Source: Bacteroidota bacterium
GTDB taxonomy: Bacteria; Bacteroidota; Bacteroidia; UBA4408
NCBI GenBank assembly: GCA_016718805.1
Contig: JADKCP010000004.1
Location: 1-64,000 of the forward strand
Direction: 5' to 3'
Length of the DNA: 64,000 bases
Within the stretch, counting starts at the first letter, position 1, and every line of letters starts with the position of its first letter. A program made the translations under genes and the position numbers. Under the pieces are notes generated by a model. The model was given only the letters and a program-made list of their open reading frames with translations. It searched no databases and was not told the DNA's origin. This document shows, piece after piece, positions 1-9,680 of this stretch.

Positions 1-50
1 AGCTGCAAACCGATATAGATAAAGATGTAGCTACTATTTTGGGATATTAG
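1..50 (+). CDS. Possible 3' tail of a gene entering from the left edge
   Basis: Frame 3 of the plus strand is open from base 3 to a TAG at 48-50 and would encode the last 15 residues (LQTDIDKDVATILGY) of a protein that starts outside the window. The residue mix looks like a normal soluble C-terminus, and the next gene converges on it. Such a short tail cannot identify a family, and it could be a chance open frame. Confidence 0.3.
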   Translation, partial: LQTDIDKDVATILGY

Positions 51-84
51 TAGTAATTAAATTGTTATACCTCTACTTCGTGTA

Positions 85-387
85 TTATAAAGTAAATTTC
101 AAAATAAATACGAGTATCGCGTAAATCAAGGTTGCCAGCACAACACCACGTGCCGATAAATACCTATCCGTTTGAATAAATAAAAAAAATACCGCTAAGT
201 TTCCTACAACACATAAACTTAGTAAGGGTAGAAAAATACGCTTCATAAAGGTTTCATACAAAAATGTATCTACGCGTATATAATAAAAATTAACTTGGTA
301 ATACACCAACAAAACTAGCACTGGTGTTATTATTCCCAAAGCTAATCCTAGCAGTAATTTGTCGTACTTTTTTATTTGAACTTCCAT
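85..387 (-). CDS. Small three-helix membrane protein, unknown function
   Basis: This 100-residue protein has a short charged N-terminus followed by three likely membrane helices at about residues 11-31, 50-72 and 79-99. No motif I recognise is present. Its ATG at 385-387 lies inside the end of surE (16-base overlap), so the two are almost certainly co-transcribed and probably translationally coupled. Nothing in the sequence assigns a role; the coupling to surE is the only functional hint. Confidence 0.7.
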   Translation of the reverse strand: MEVQIKKYDKLLLGLALGIITPVLVLLVYYQVNFYYIRVDTFLYETFMKRIFLPLLSLCVVGNLAVFFLFIQTDRYLSARGVVLATLIYAILVFILKFTL

Positions 388-1145
388 TCCTTAATTTTTT
401 GAATAGCGTGATAAGCAGTAAAATCAATATGCACAGGAACAATTGAAATAAAATTATTTTTCAATGCCCATTCATCCGTATCTTCTCCATGATCTTGATT
501 TTTGAAATAACCGGTTAACCAATAATAGGGTTTACCACTTGGGTCCAATCGCTCTTCCAAATCTTCTACCCACATGGCTTTGGCCTGTTTGCAAACTTTT
601 ATCCCTGCAATGAGTTCACTTTTTACATCCGGAAAATTTACATTTAAACAAACACCTGAAGGCAATGATTCACTGAGTACTTTTTCACAGATTTGTTTTA
701 CATACATTTTGGTAGCTTCAAAATCCGCGTCAATGGAATGATTGCATAAACTAAAACCAATTGAAGGAATATCTTCGATTGCTCCTTCAACTGCAGCGCT
801 CATTGTTCCACTGTAAATTACATTTATAGAAGAATTACTTCCATGATTAATACCGGAAACAATTAAATCGGGTTTACGAGGCATTAGTTTGTTAATGGCC
901 ATTTTTACACAATCAACCGGAGTTCCGCTGCAGCTGTATTCGGTAGCCCGAGAACCTAAATTTAATGCCTGTATGCGAAGTGTTGAATTAATGGTAATTG
1001 CATGTCCCATCCCCGATTGTGGTCGGTCGGGTGCTACTACAAACACCTCCCCTAGTTCACTTACAATAGAAATTAAGGTACGAATTCCGGGCGCATTTAT
1101 TCCGTCGTCGTTAGTAACTAAAATTAAAGGAGACTTTGATTTCAA
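372..1145 (-). CDS. surE: 5'/3'-nucleotidase SurE
   Basis: SurE is a metal-dependent phosphatase that removes phosphate from nucleoside monophosphates and is linked to stationary-phase survival. The 257-residue length matches the family. The N-terminal metal motif LVTNDDGINAPG (about residues 9-20), the VSGINHGSN segment (about 96-104) and YSGTMSAAVEGA (about 111-122) are all present and typical. The ATG at 1145 gives the usual short lead-in before the NDDG motif. The 3' end overlaps the small membrane protein gene by 16 bases. I see no damage to the active site. Confidence 0.96.
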   Translation of the reverse strand: MKSKSPLILVTNDDGINAPGIRTLISIVSELGEVFVVAPDRPQSGMGHAITINSTLRIQALNLGSRATEYSCSGTPVDCVKMAINKLMPRKPDLIVSGINHGSNSSINVIYSGTMSAAVEGAIEDIPSIGFSLCNHSIDADFEATKMYVKQICEKVLSESLPSGVCLNVNFPDVKSELIAGIKVCKQAKAMWVEDLEERLDPSGKPYYWLTGYFKNQDHGEDTDEWALKNNFISIVPVHIDFTAYHAIQKIKEWKFK

Positions 1146-1166
1146 AGGATTGCTTAACTAAGAATG

Positions 1167-1181
1167 ACTCAATATTTGAGT
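1167..1181. promoter_or_regulatory. Small perfect dyad upstream of surE
   Basis: ACTCAA and TTGAGT form a perfect 6-base inverted repeat separated by three bases, 22 bases upstream of the surE ATG, between surE and the T9SS gene at 1206. There is no T-run, so it does not look like a terminator. It could be an operator, or chance in AT-rich DNA. Confidence 0.25.
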
Positions 1182-1205
1182 TGATAAAAGTAAGCAATTC
1201 AAAAT

Positions 1206-2180
1206 TTATTCACTTACATGAATGAGCAATTTATAGAATTTATTATCCCCATTGTTTGAAATACAATTCACAAAATAAATTCCTTGTTTAATTGTAGCCA
1301 ACGATACAACTTGAGATGGTGATTGCAATGAAAGCAGTTTTCGACCATTGTTATCAAAAAGTTGAAGCGCTTTTAAATTTGCGTCCTGCGAAAGTATTAA
1401 TTGTTTGGAACTAGCATTGAAAGTGTATGGTGCAACTATAGATGCATTCATATTATTTACAGACCCCGGTGAAGGATAATAAAAACCTAAACTATCCACT
1501 GAAAATTCCGAAGACAGTCCAAAGGCGGATGATTCAAATGCGAGTACCAAGGAATCGGGAATTTGAGAAGAAAAATAGGTAATAGGTAATTCAAACGCCG
1601 TCCAGTTTCCAATTGGGAAAAACTGCACAGATCCTTGAGCATAACCTATCGTGTCAATTTGTTGTGTGCTGGTATTGTATTTTTTGAGCAAAACATGAGC
1701 CTTCCCAAAATTAGTGAGAGCAGGAGAAGTATTGTTGAATTTATAATGACCTCTTAGCTTCGAAGGTCTATGTGGAAAAGGTTCGCCACATTTTTTAAAA
1801 TCAATATACCCAACTGAATCGGTATAAAAATGATTTCCATTAACCACATAACCTTTAAATGCAGAACCATCCACTTTTACTTTTCCATTTAACGATATTA
1901 ATTTAATAGCAAAAGGTCCATCAAACGTGTTTGTATACTCGAGTTGAGATGATACCAATAACTCATGAAATTGCATGGTTGTTGAAACATAATGTGTATA
2001 AGGAGTCATTGGTTGCACTGTGTCGTTTATTGAAAAAAGAAATGAATCCGAAGTAATCCATTCATGCATGCGATCAATACCTCCCAGATAAACGCTATCG
2101 AAACTAGCGTTTTGAACGTTTTGCGCATTTAGTAAAGAAAATCTGCAAATCAGAAATAGAAATAATAAAGCCTTTTTCAT
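1206..2180 (-). CDS. T9SS-secreted protein, type A sorting domain
   Basis: The 324-residue protein begins with a clear Sec signal peptide (MKKALLFLFLICRFSLLNAQ, cleavage near residue 20). The middle (about 25-240) has the look of a beta-sandwich or carbohydrate-binding fold, with 'FAIKLISLNGKVKVDG' and 'GHYKF' segments, but I cannot assign a family. The last 75 residues resemble a T9SS type A sorting domain, including 'LQLFDNNGRKLLSL' and a 'QGIYFVN...FYKLLIH' end. It is expected to be exported and anchored or released at the cell surface. Function is otherwise unknown. Upstream lies a 600-base gap with no gene. Confidence 0.8.
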   Translation of the reverse strand: MKKALLFLFLICRFSLLNAQNVQNASFDSVYLGGIDRMHEWITSDSFLFSINDTVQPMTPYTHYVSTTMQFHELLVSSQLEYTNTFDGPFAIKLISLNGKVKVDGSAFKGYVVNGNHFYTDSVGYIDFKKCGEPFPHRPSKLRGHYKFNNTSPALTNFGKAHVLLKKYNTSTQQIDTIGYAQGSVQFFPIGNWTAFELPITYFSSQIPDSLVLAFESSAFGLSSEFSVDSLGFYYPSPGSVNNMNASIVAPYTFNASSKQLILSQDANLKALQLFDNNGRKLLSLQSPSQVVSLATIKQGIYFVNCISNNGDNKFYKLLIHVSE

Positions 2181-2809
2181 TTTTATTGGTTTATGACGTG
2201 AAACAGCTAAAATTAATTAGGTATAACATGGATAGTTGAACCTAAAGTTACATATAATTCGAGTTAATTTGCTTCAATAAAATCCTAAAATGATTCTGAA
2301 GAGATTTATCGAATCATAATTAAAGATGCATTAACTTGTTAGAATGTTGCCTGAAGATCAAAAATTTTCTACTTAGTCATTAAAATATATCCGCTTTTAT
2401 ACCTAAAGTTTAAAATGATGAAACAGAATTAAAATTTTCGCATTATTAGAATTTATTATCGGAACGCATATTTGGCGCTTGCCTGCAGTAACTAAGCAAT
2501 TGCTCGCAGGCAGGGATTCAAATGATCATGGCTTATTTGATTTCGTTGGAACTAATACTTTTCACTTTCAACTTTGAGGATTACATCAATAGTAAACAAA
2601 AAATTAAAGTTTAGATACTCTTGTGGATAAGTAAATAGACATATTTCAGATTCTGAAAAATTACTCAAATTCAAAAAATTAATTTAAATCCTTTGAATAA
2701 GTCCTTTTGCATATTTAATACAAGGGTTTTAAAAACCTCTGAAAATTAAGTTATATTCTTTAAAACAAAATATTTATGGATACTTTTGGATTCTAAATTT
2801 TTTACTGCA
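2181..2809. other. Gene-free interval between divergent genes
   Basis: About 630 AT-rich bases separate the start of the minus-strand T9SS gene from the plus-strand SCO gene. I see no credible ORF or structured RNA gene. The one feature is an inverted repeat, TGCCTGC at 2480-2486 and GCAGGCA at 2506-2512 (19-base loop), in a GC-richer island. It has no following T-run, so it is not an obvious terminator. Promoters for both flanking genes must lie here, but I could not identify them convincingly. Confidence 0.5.
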
Positions 2810-3487
2810 ATGAAATCGTCTAAATTACTACCTGTATTGCTTGTGAGTGCCGCTTTAGCAATTGTTATTATCGGATATATTAAAACCTCCAAAAACAAAC
2901 CCTTACGATTATTACCATTTTATGGAGTTCAAAAAGTAGATACAATTTTAAAAAGTGGACGCTACACGAATGATACGGTTTTTCATGTGGTTAAGGATTT
3001 TAGTTTTATTAATCAGGAAGGAAAAACTATAAGTCAAAAAGATTTTGATGGGTGCATTTATGTAACCGATTTCTTTTTTACAACTTGCCAAAGTATTTGT
3101 CCAATTATGAGTACCCAAATGGAAAAAATAGCTGCTGCTTATAAAGACAATCCGAGCGTTAAAATTCTTTCACATACAGTAGATCCTGAATCAGATTCAG
3201 TTGCTGCTTTGGCTGAATACGCACGTTTGCATCATGCCAATGCTACTCAATGGATGTTTGTTACCGGAAACAAAAAAGACTTGTATGACATTGCCAGAAC
3301 CGGCTATTATTTAAATGCCGAACAAGGTGACGGTGGTCCGGATGATTTTATACACACACAAAACTTTGCCCTTATCGACAAGGAGAAACATATTCGTGGA
3401 TACTACGATGGAACTAATGAGCAAGAAGTTGATCAGTTAATTAAGGATATTGCTCTATTGCTTCAAGAATATGATGTCGCAGATTAA
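2810..3487 (+). CDS. SCO1/SenC/PrrC family copper chaperone
   Basis: SCO proteins are membrane-anchored, thioredoxin-like copper proteins that help assemble the CuA site of cytochrome c oxidase or act in redox sensing. From the ATG at 2810 the protein is 225 residues, with one N-terminal membrane helix (about 6-24) and a periplasmic domain. The copper site is complete: CQSICP (Cys93, Cys97) and the distal histidine in DDFIHTQNF (His182). An upstream in-frame TTG at 2786 would add eight residues ahead of the helix; the ATG is preferred. It stands alone, without oxidase subunits in the window. Confidence 0.92.
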   Translation: MKSSKLLPVLLVSAALAIVIIGYIKTSKNKPLRLLPFYGVQKVDTILKSGRYTNDTVFHVVKDFSFINQEGKTISQKDFDGCIYVTDFFFTTCQSICPIMSTQMEKIAAAYKDNPSVKILSHTVDPESDSVAALAEYARLHHANATQWMFVTGNKKDLYDIARTGYYLNAEQGDGGPDDFIHTQNFALIDKEKHIRGYYDGTNEQEVDQLIKDIALLLQEYDVAD

Positions 3488-3538
3488 TTCTTAACAAATA
3501 TTTCTTACTTTTATCAATACCTAACCCATTTAACAATC

Positions 3539-6052
3539 ATGATAAAGAACTTTTTATTGGTACTGGCTTTACTTGGTACTTCAATTATTGGAACAGCACA
3601 AATTGTAATAAATGAATATTCCTGTTCCAACTTAAACACTCAACTTGACAATTTTAATAATTACGAAGATTGGATTGAATTGTATAATAAAGGAAATTCA
3701 ACTGTAAATTTAGGAGGATATTACCTGAGTGATAATGCAGCACAACCTCTGAAATGGGCCATTCCTACGAGCAGTATTCCGGCACAAGGATATTTACTAA
3801 TTTATGCATCGGGCCTTGATACTGTTGTTGGTACAAGCTACCATTCTAATTTTAAACTTACCCAAACTAAATTTGAACCTATTATTTTATCTTCTCCAAC
3901 CGGTGCCTTTATTGATTCAGTGGTAACGCGACCAGCACAATCTGATCACTCACGTGGTCGTAAAACCGATGGTGCTGCAACATGGGGATTGTTTACATTT
4001 CCAACACCAGAAGCTGCCAATTTAAACAGCGATTTAGAGTACATGCGTAAACCCGCTATGAATATTAATGCTGGATTTTACCCTGCTTCAATCAATGTTA
4101 CAATTAGCACTTCAAGCAGCAATGCAACGATTTATTATACCGATGATGGCTCAACACCTAATGCAGGAAGCGCAACGTATACCGGCCCAATTAACATTGC
4201 CAACACCACAGTTTTAAGAGCAATTGTTATAGATAATTCAGGTATTGCTCCGAATAGTTTTGTTGAAACCAACACTTATTTTATTAATGAACCACACGCA
4301 CTCGATGTAATTTCGTTGAGTGGTGATAATATCAACACCCTTTTATCAGGTTCACAAATCAACCCAATAACCAGTCTCGAATTATTTGATAAGAACGGAT
4401 TGTTTATGGCCGAAGCATTGGGTACTGCCAATGAACATGGAAATGATTCTTGGGCTTATCCTCAGCGTGGTATGGATTACATTTGTCGTGACCAATTTGG
4501 CTATAGCCACGGAGTAAATGCAAAAGTATTTACCAACAAAAAGCGTAAGTCGTTTCAACGTTTAATTTTAAAACCTGCTGCCAACGACAATTATCCTTTT
4601 GAGGGAGCGCCCAACGGAAATTTTAATGGTGAACTCGGTGGTGCTCATATTCGTGATGCATATGTACATACGCTTGCTCAGCGTGGAAATATGTACCTCG
4701 ATGCGCGTACAAATGAATCGTGTGTAATTTACGTAAATGGCTCCTACTGGGGGGTGTATGAGATTCGTGAAAAAGTGGACGATGCTGATTATACTGACTA
4801 TTATTACAATCAACCTGAAAAGACCTTACAGTTTTTAAAAACCTGGGGAGCAACATGGAGTGAATATGGAGGTGCTCAAGCACAAACAGATTGGAACGCC
4901 TTCAGAACATTTGTAACAGGGAATAATATGGCCGTTCCTGCAAATTACAACTATGTAGATAGTGTATATAATGTAAAAAGTTTGACCGATTATTTTATTA
5001 TTAATTCGTACACAGTTTGTACCGATTGGTTAAACTGGAATACGAGTTGGTGGCGAGGTAAAGATCCTGCCGGTGATGGAAAAAAATGGAGATATGCATT
5101 GTGGGATAACGATGCAACTTTTCAGCATTATATAAACTATACAAATGTGCCTAGTCAGTTAGCTACAGCAAATCCTTGCAATGCCGAAAATTTGCCAAAT
5201 CCGGGAGGACAAGGGCATACTCAAATTATGAAAAAATTATTGGCCAATCCTGATTTTAAGCAATACTATGTTAGTCGTTATATTGATTTAACCAATGGGG
5301 CATTAAGCTGCCAGTATATGCTGCATTTGCTCGATAGTATGATAGCGATTATTGCTCCTGAAATGCCCGCACAAATTGCACGTTGGGGTGGTACTTTATC
5401 TGTATGGGAAGGTAATGTTCAAGCATTGCGCACCTTTATCAGCAATCGCTGTGTGGGTGTACAAACCGGGATGAATACCTGTTATGGTTTAAGTGGGCCA
5501 TACGATGTATGTGTAAATGTAGAGCCTGAAAATGCCGGTATCCTAAAAATTAATTCGTTATACATGACTAATTTCCCTGATTCGGGAGTGTATTATGGAG
5601 GATTGAAAACCTATTTTACAGCCATTTCAAATTCGGGTTTTCAGTTTGATCATTGGGAAATAACCAGCAATGATACTATTCATCAATCTTCAAAAGATTC
5701 GTTGATGTATGTAAAACTAACCAAAGACGCTTGTGTAAAGGCAGTTTTTACAAGTTATACCCTTCCTGAAATTGAAACTACAATTACCAATGTATTTTCG
5801 CCAAATGGCGATGGTATAAATGATGTGTTCAGCCCTGTTCAACCTTTACAAGAGTTTAACTCACCTGTTGAATTAATCATTAACGACAGATGGGGTAAAC
5901 AAGTTTATAAATCGAGTGATTTGAAAACCGGATGGGATGGTAAAAATAACGGGCAGACCTGCGATAATGGAACTTATTATTGGGTTGTGAGTTATAATGA
6001 AGCGGATGGCAACCGAAAAACCGAAAAAGGATTTGTGAGTTTGCTACGTTAA
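3539..6052 (+). CDS. Lamin-tail/CotH-domain protein with T9SS type B sorting domain
   Basis: This 837-residue secreted protein starts with a signal peptide (about 1-20). In order it shows a lamin-tail domain (about 20-140, 'IVINEYSCSN', 'DWIELYNKGN'), a chitobiase/hexosaminidase C-terminal-like beta domain (about 170-240, 'IYYTDDGSTPN'), a CotH domain (about 310-620) and a repeat-like beta domain (about 650-745). It ends in a type B sorting domain (about 755-837, 'VFSPNGDGINDVF'). CotH hallmarks are YWGVYE at 403-408 and LWDNDATF around 521-528. Family members include spore-coat protein kinases; whether this one phosphorylates anything is inference. It ends four bases from the convergent oxidoreductase gene. 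Confidence 0.88.
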   Translation: MIKNFLLVLALLGTSIIGTAQIVINEYSCSNLNTQLDNFNNYEDWIELYNKGNSTVNLGGYYLSDNAAQPLKWAIPTSSIPAQGYLLIYASGLDTVVGTSYHSNFKLTQTKFEPIILSSPTGAFIDSVVTRPAQSDHSRGRKTDGAATWGLFTFPTPEAANLNSDLEYMRKPAMNINAGFYPASINVTISTSSSNATIYYTDDGSTPNAGSATYTGPINIANTTVLRAIVIDNSGIAPNSFVETNTYFINEPHALDVISLSGDNINTLLSGSQINPITSLELFDKNGLFMAEALGTANEHGNDSWAYPQRGMDYICRDQFGYSHGVNAKVFTNKKRKSFQRLILKPAANDNYPFEGAPNGNFNGELGGAHIRDAYVHTLAQRGNMYLDARTNESCVIYVNGSYWGVYEIREKVDDADYTDYYYNQPEKTLQFLKTWGATWSEYGGAQAQTDWNAFRTFVTGNNMAVPANYNYVDSVYNVKSLTDYFIINSYTVCTDWLNWNTSWWRGKDPAGDGKKWRYALWDNDATFQHYINYTNVPSQLATANPCNAENLPNPGGQGHTQIMKKLLANPDFKQYYVSRYIDLTNGALSCQYMLHLLDSMIAIIAPEMPAQIARWGGTLSVWEGNVQALRTFISNRCVGVQTGMNTCYGLSGPYDVCVNVEPENAGILKINSLYMTNFPDSGVYYGGLKTYFTAISNSGFQFDHWEITSNDTIHQSSKDSLMYVKLTKDACVKAVFTSYTLPEIETTITNVFSPNGDGINDVFSPVQPLQEFNSPVELIINDRWGKQVYKSSDLKTGWDGKNNGQTCDNGTYYWVVSYNEADGNRKTEKGFVSLLR

Positions 6053-6056
6053 TAAA

Positions 6057-7463
6057 TCAGTCGATTATTTTTCCTGGATTAAGAATGTGATTAGGATCGA
6101 ATAAATTCTTTATTCCCTTTTGAAATGCAATGCGTGTTTGATTGAATGCAATGTCCATGTATTTTTTTTGCACATAGCCAATGCCATGTTCACCACTGAT
6201 GGTGCCTCCCAGTTCGACACACAAAGAAAATAATTCACGAATACCTGGAGTAAGTTTTGAATTCCAATCCTCATCCGACATATCTCCTTTGATAATGTTC
6301 ACATGCAAATTTCCATCGCCTGCATGGCCATAACACACCGATTTAAATCCATAGCGCTTCCCAATTTCTTTCACTCCTGCAAGTAAACGTGGCAGTTCTG
6401 CTCGAGGAACAACTGTGTCTTCTTCCTTATAAATTGAATTTGCCTTTACTGATTCAGCAACTTTACGACGCATCATCCACAGATTTTGCTTTTGCTGTTC
6501 GCTCTCGGCAAACAATATTTCATCACAGTCAAATTGCTGTACCACTTCACTCACTTTTTCAGCTTCAGCCATGAGTACCTCTAAATTATTTCCATCCAAT
6601 TCAATAAGCAAATGTGCTTGATGTCTGTCGCTTATTTGTACCGGCTTATTGTCCATAAATTTTAGTACCCAATCAATTGCATCTCGTTCCATAAATTCCA
6701 TTCCTGAAGGAACTATGCCGGCTTTAAAAACTTGCGATACAGCTGCACAAGCACTTTCGGCTGAAAAAAATGGAACCAATAATACGAGTGTGTGTTGTGG
6801 CAATGGAATTAGTTTGAAAACAATTTTTGTCACCACACCTAAAGTTCCTTCGCTACCAATAATTAAATGCGTAAGGTTATAGCCAGTTGAATTTTTTAAA
6901 ACATTTGCCCCTGTCCAGGTTATATCGCCGTTAGCAAAAACTACTTCCAAATTTAAAACATAATCGCGGGTAACTCCATATTTTACAGCTTTTGGGCCAC
7001 CACTGCAATGGGCAATATTGCCACCCAAAAAACAGCTTCCATAACTCGCAGGATCAGGAGGATAAAACAAATTTTTTTCTTTTACAGCTTCTTGAAACAC
7101 CTGATTTATCACGCCCGGTTCAACTGTTGCTTGTAGGTTGCGTTCGTCAATTTGAAGTATGCTGTTGAAACGTTCCATGCTCAATACAACGCCACCAAAT
7201 ATTGGCAATGCTCCACCGCTTAATCCGGTGCCAGCTCCGCGTGTGGTTACCGGAATATGTTGTTCGTTACAATACTTTAATACTTCAGAAATTTCTTGTG
7301 GAGTTCGTGGTTTTAAAACACATTCAGGAGCAAATCTTAAATCCTCAGTTTCATCTTTCGAATACTTAACAAGGCTTTCGCTATCTGCAAAAACAAATTC
7401 GTTACCGAGTACCGATTGAAAAAATTGTAGCTGTTCGCTACCGATCTTTGTATACGTTTTCAT
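6057..7463 (-). CDS. FAD-linked oxidoreductase, GlcD/D-lactate dehydrogenase type
   Basis: The 468-residue protein has the FAD_binding_4 (PCMH) fold with 'TTRGAGTGLSGGALP' binding the flavin (about residues 56-70). The C-terminal FAD-oxidase domain carries 'CYGHAGDGNLHVNI' (about 375-388) and 'GTISGEHGIGYVQKKY' (about 418-433). It fits the GlcD/Dld family that oxidises 2-hydroxy acids such as glycolate or D-lactate; the substrate cannot be read from sequence. Its ATG (7461-7463) directly abuts the ubiD stop codon (7464-7466), so the two genes form an operon. No GlcE or GlcF partner is present. Confidence 0.9.
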   Translation of the reverse strand: MKTYTKIGSEQLQFFQSVLGNEFVFADSESLVKYSKDETEDLRFAPECVLKPRTPQEISEVLKYCNEQHIPVTTRGAGTGLSGGALPIFGGVVLSMERFNSILQIDERNLQATVEPGVINQVFQEAVKEKNLFYPPDPASYGSCFLGGNIAHCSGGPKAVKYGVTRDYVLNLEVVFANGDITWTGANVLKNSTGYNLTHLIIGSEGTLGVVTKIVFKLIPLPQHTLVLLVPFFSAESACAAVSQVFKAGIVPSGMEFMERDAIDWVLKFMDNKPVQISDRHQAHLLIELDGNNLEVLMAEAEKVSEVVQQFDCDEILFAESEQQKQNLWMMRRKVAESVKANSIYKEEDTVVPRAELPRLLAGVKEIGKRYGFKSVCYGHAGDGNLHVNIIKGDMSDEDWNSKLTPGIRELFSLCVELGGTISGEHGIGYVQKKYMDIAFNQTRIAFQKGIKNLFDPNHILNPGKIID

Positions 7464-9371
7464 TTATTTTTCACTTACTACAGCTCCTCCTTTATACACT
7501 TGCTGTTTGTATTTTAAGGAAGGTGATTGTATAAATTTTCCAAGACTTAAATTGCCCCATTTTTCATCAATAGCTTTAATTGTAGCGTCATCCGATATTA
7601 AAATATTTGGCCAATCGCGGTGAAAATTATCCAGTTCTTTGGTCTTTCTTGTTCCGTCAAAACCTATATGGGAAATGCCGCTTTCATTTGCACCATCAAT
7701 TATAAAACTATCTCTTTTAGGATCAATATTATTTGCAAATCGCCAAATACAATCGGCTATATCGTTTGTGTTAATAGTATGCTCAACATAAATGGCAATT
7801 TTTACTGCGGCAAAATCGGGCAATGAAAACAAGTTTTGATGTAATTCTTTTATATGGTTTATCCGGCTTTTTTTAACTGCGATAAAAACAATAGAAATTC
7901 CAAGCTTGAGCAGTGAACTATTCATTGAACTAATTTCACCAAATTGGTTTTTCACTTTCTCCTCATCGAGGAATACTGCTCCATCCGTTTGTTTGGTGCA
8001 ACGTATTTCTTCCTCAAATTTAGTTGTTGCATCAATGCACATTTTTCCACCAAATGCAAATTTGCTGCACGAATGATCGAGCACATCCATTGGTCCTTGA
8101 CTAAAATAAATATCTTGTTGAGGATCGCAATTTTTGCTAATAGCTTTTGCAACTTCGGTATAATTATGAATATTCAAATCTCCATCAGTAATCACCAATA
8201 TTTTATTAAACATCATTTGTCCTGCACCCCACATGGCATTCATTACTTTTTGTGCATGGCCGGCATATTCCTTTTTTATTTTTACAATTGTGAGATTATG
8301 AAATACACCTTCAATCGGCAATTCCATATCTACAATTTCGGGAAGTAAAGTCATTTTTATCGGAGCCAAAAAAATACGCTCAGTTGCCTTACCAATCCAA
8401 GCGTCTTCTTGGGGTGGAATACCCACTATAGTGCTAGGATATACTGCATTTTTTTTATGCGTTATGCATGTTACATGAAACTTTGGATACCAATCGGCTA
8501 ATGAATAATATCCTGTATGGTCACCAAAAGGGCCTTCCCAAATCAATTCTTCTTCAGGATCAACATATCCTTCAATTATAAAATCGGCATCAGCAGGAAC
8601 GTACATATCCTGTGTAATACATTTTACGAGTTCTACCTTTTTTTTACGCAAAAAGCCGGCAAGCATGTATTCGTCAACATTCGGAGGCAATGGTGCCGTG
8701 GCAGCATAGGTATAAGCAGGATCGCCTCCTAAGGCAACCGCAACCGGCATCTTTATTCCTAGCTTTTTGTATTCATTGTAATGCCCGGCACTCACTTTAT
8801 GCTTATGCCAATGCATTCCGGTTAGCGTAGGACCAAATACTTGCATGCGGTACATTCCAACATTGCGAATACCAGTAGTTGGGTGTTTAGTATTGATTAT
8901 AGGCAAGGTAATGAATGGTCCACCATCCTCGGGCCAGCAGGTCATTACGGGAAGTTTTCCCAAATCGGGTTGCTCCATAACTACTTGCTGACATGCACCT
9001 CTACCGCCTATTTGTTTGGGCATCCATGACGAGATTTGACCCAACATGGGAAGCATTTTTAATTTATCTAAGATACCTTCCTTGGGACCTGAAAGTTGAT
9101 GAAAAAGTTGCTCAATTTCTTTGCTAATGGCATCCAAATTATCCACACCCAAAGCCATGCACATGCGTTTGTTGGAGCCCATTGAATTAATTAATAAAGG
9201 AAAATCATATCCGGTATTTTCAAAAAGCAAAGCTTTATTGTTATCTGATTTAGAGAGGCGGTCGGTTATCTCAGTTATTTCGTGATGCGGGTTAACGTAT
9301 TCCTTTACTCGAATTAATTCGCCTGCGCGATCAAGGGCATCAATAAACTGTTGAAGATCTTTGTAAGCCAT
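7464..9371 (-). CDS. UbiD family (prenylated-FMN) decarboxylase
   Basis: UbiD-type enzymes use prenylated FMN to decarboxylate aromatic or alpha,beta-unsaturated acids, classically in quinone biosynthesis. The protein begins MAYKDLQQFIDALDRAGEL, the typical family N-terminus, so I choose the ATG at 9371; an in-frame ATG at 9401 would add ten atypical residues. Conserved blocks include 'GMHWHKHK', 'WEGPFGDHTGYYS', 'PPQEDAWIGKATERIF' and 'HAQKVMNAMWG'. At 635 residues it is longer than E. coli UbiD because of a C-terminal extension. No UbiX (FMN prenyltransferase) gene is in the window. The native substrate is unknown; menaquinone synthesis is the usual guess. Confidence 0.9.
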   Translation of the reverse strand: MAYKDLQQFIDALDRAGELIRVKEYVNPHHEITEITDRLSKSDNNKALLFENTGYDFPLLINSMGSNKRMCMALGVDNLDAISKEIEQLFHQLSGPKEGILDKLKMLPMLGQISSWMPKQIGGRGACQQVVMEQPDLGKLPVMTCWPEDGGPFITLPIINTKHPTTGIRNVGMYRMQVFGPTLTGMHWHKHKVSAGHYNEYKKLGIKMPVAVALGGDPAYTYAATAPLPPNVDEYMLAGFLRKKKVELVKCITQDMYVPADADFIIEGYVDPEEELIWEGPFGDHTGYYSLADWYPKFHVTCITHKKNAVYPSTIVGIPPQEDAWIGKATERIFLAPIKMTLLPEIVDMELPIEGVFHNLTIVKIKKEYAGHAQKVMNAMWGAGQMMFNKILVITDGDLNIHNYTEVAKAISKNCDPQQDIYFSQGPMDVLDHSCSKFAFGGKMCIDATTKFEEEIRCTKQTDGAVFLDEEKVKNQFGEISSMNSSLLKLGISIVFIAVKKSRINHIKELHQNLFSLPDFAAVKIAIYVEHTINTNDIADCIWRFANNIDPKRDSFIIDGANESGISHIGFDGTRKTKELDNFHRDWPNILISDDATIKAIDEKWGNLSLGKFIQSPSLKYKQQVYKGGAVVSEK

Positions 9372-9680
9372 AAATTTTTTGTTGTTTGCAAAAGTAACCA
9401 TTTGACTTGCATCAATGTTTAGCTTTATCTGAAAAAATAACTATCAAAATTTTTTTTTGCGTCAATTTAGCATGGAATATATGATCCAAATGGTAAAATC
9501 AATTTTTGAATGACCATTCCTTAAGCAGAATAGGATAGCTTACGAGTAGAATTTATCTTTCAAAAGAATGGTCTGTATTCTTTTAAAACTGCTATTCCTC
9601 TATAAAATTAAAAAGTGCTAAAATTCAAAATGCGCATTCTGAACTGAAAAATGTTTGAAATAAGCGTTGGTGTAGGAAAA
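9372..9680. other. Spacer between permease and ubiD genes
   Basis: About 310 AT-rich bases lie between the permease stop and the ubiD start. GACCATTC (9512-9519) and GAATGGTC (9566-9573) form an 8-base inverted repeat with a 46-base spacer, and short related pieces (CAGAATAGG, GCTATTCC) flank it. I see no ORF or clear terminator. The ubiD promoter presumably lies here. Confidence 0.35.

Noticed and set aside
889..1161. Plus-strand open frame opposite surE
   Set aside because: It lies entirely antisense to a well conserved gene, and its sequence shows no family motif.
2480..2512. TGCCTGC/GCAGGCA inverted repeat as a terminator or mobile-element end
   Set aside because: No T-run follows and there is no target duplication, transposase or second copy in the window.
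4568..4883. Two minus-strand frames inside the CotH gene
   Set aside because: Shadows of the plus-strand gene; His/Ile-rich composition reflects the opposite-strand codons.
7944..8348. 134-codon plus-strand frame opposite ubiD
   Set aside because: Rich in Phe, Ile and Cys from antisense reading of a conserved enzyme; no own promoter or domain.
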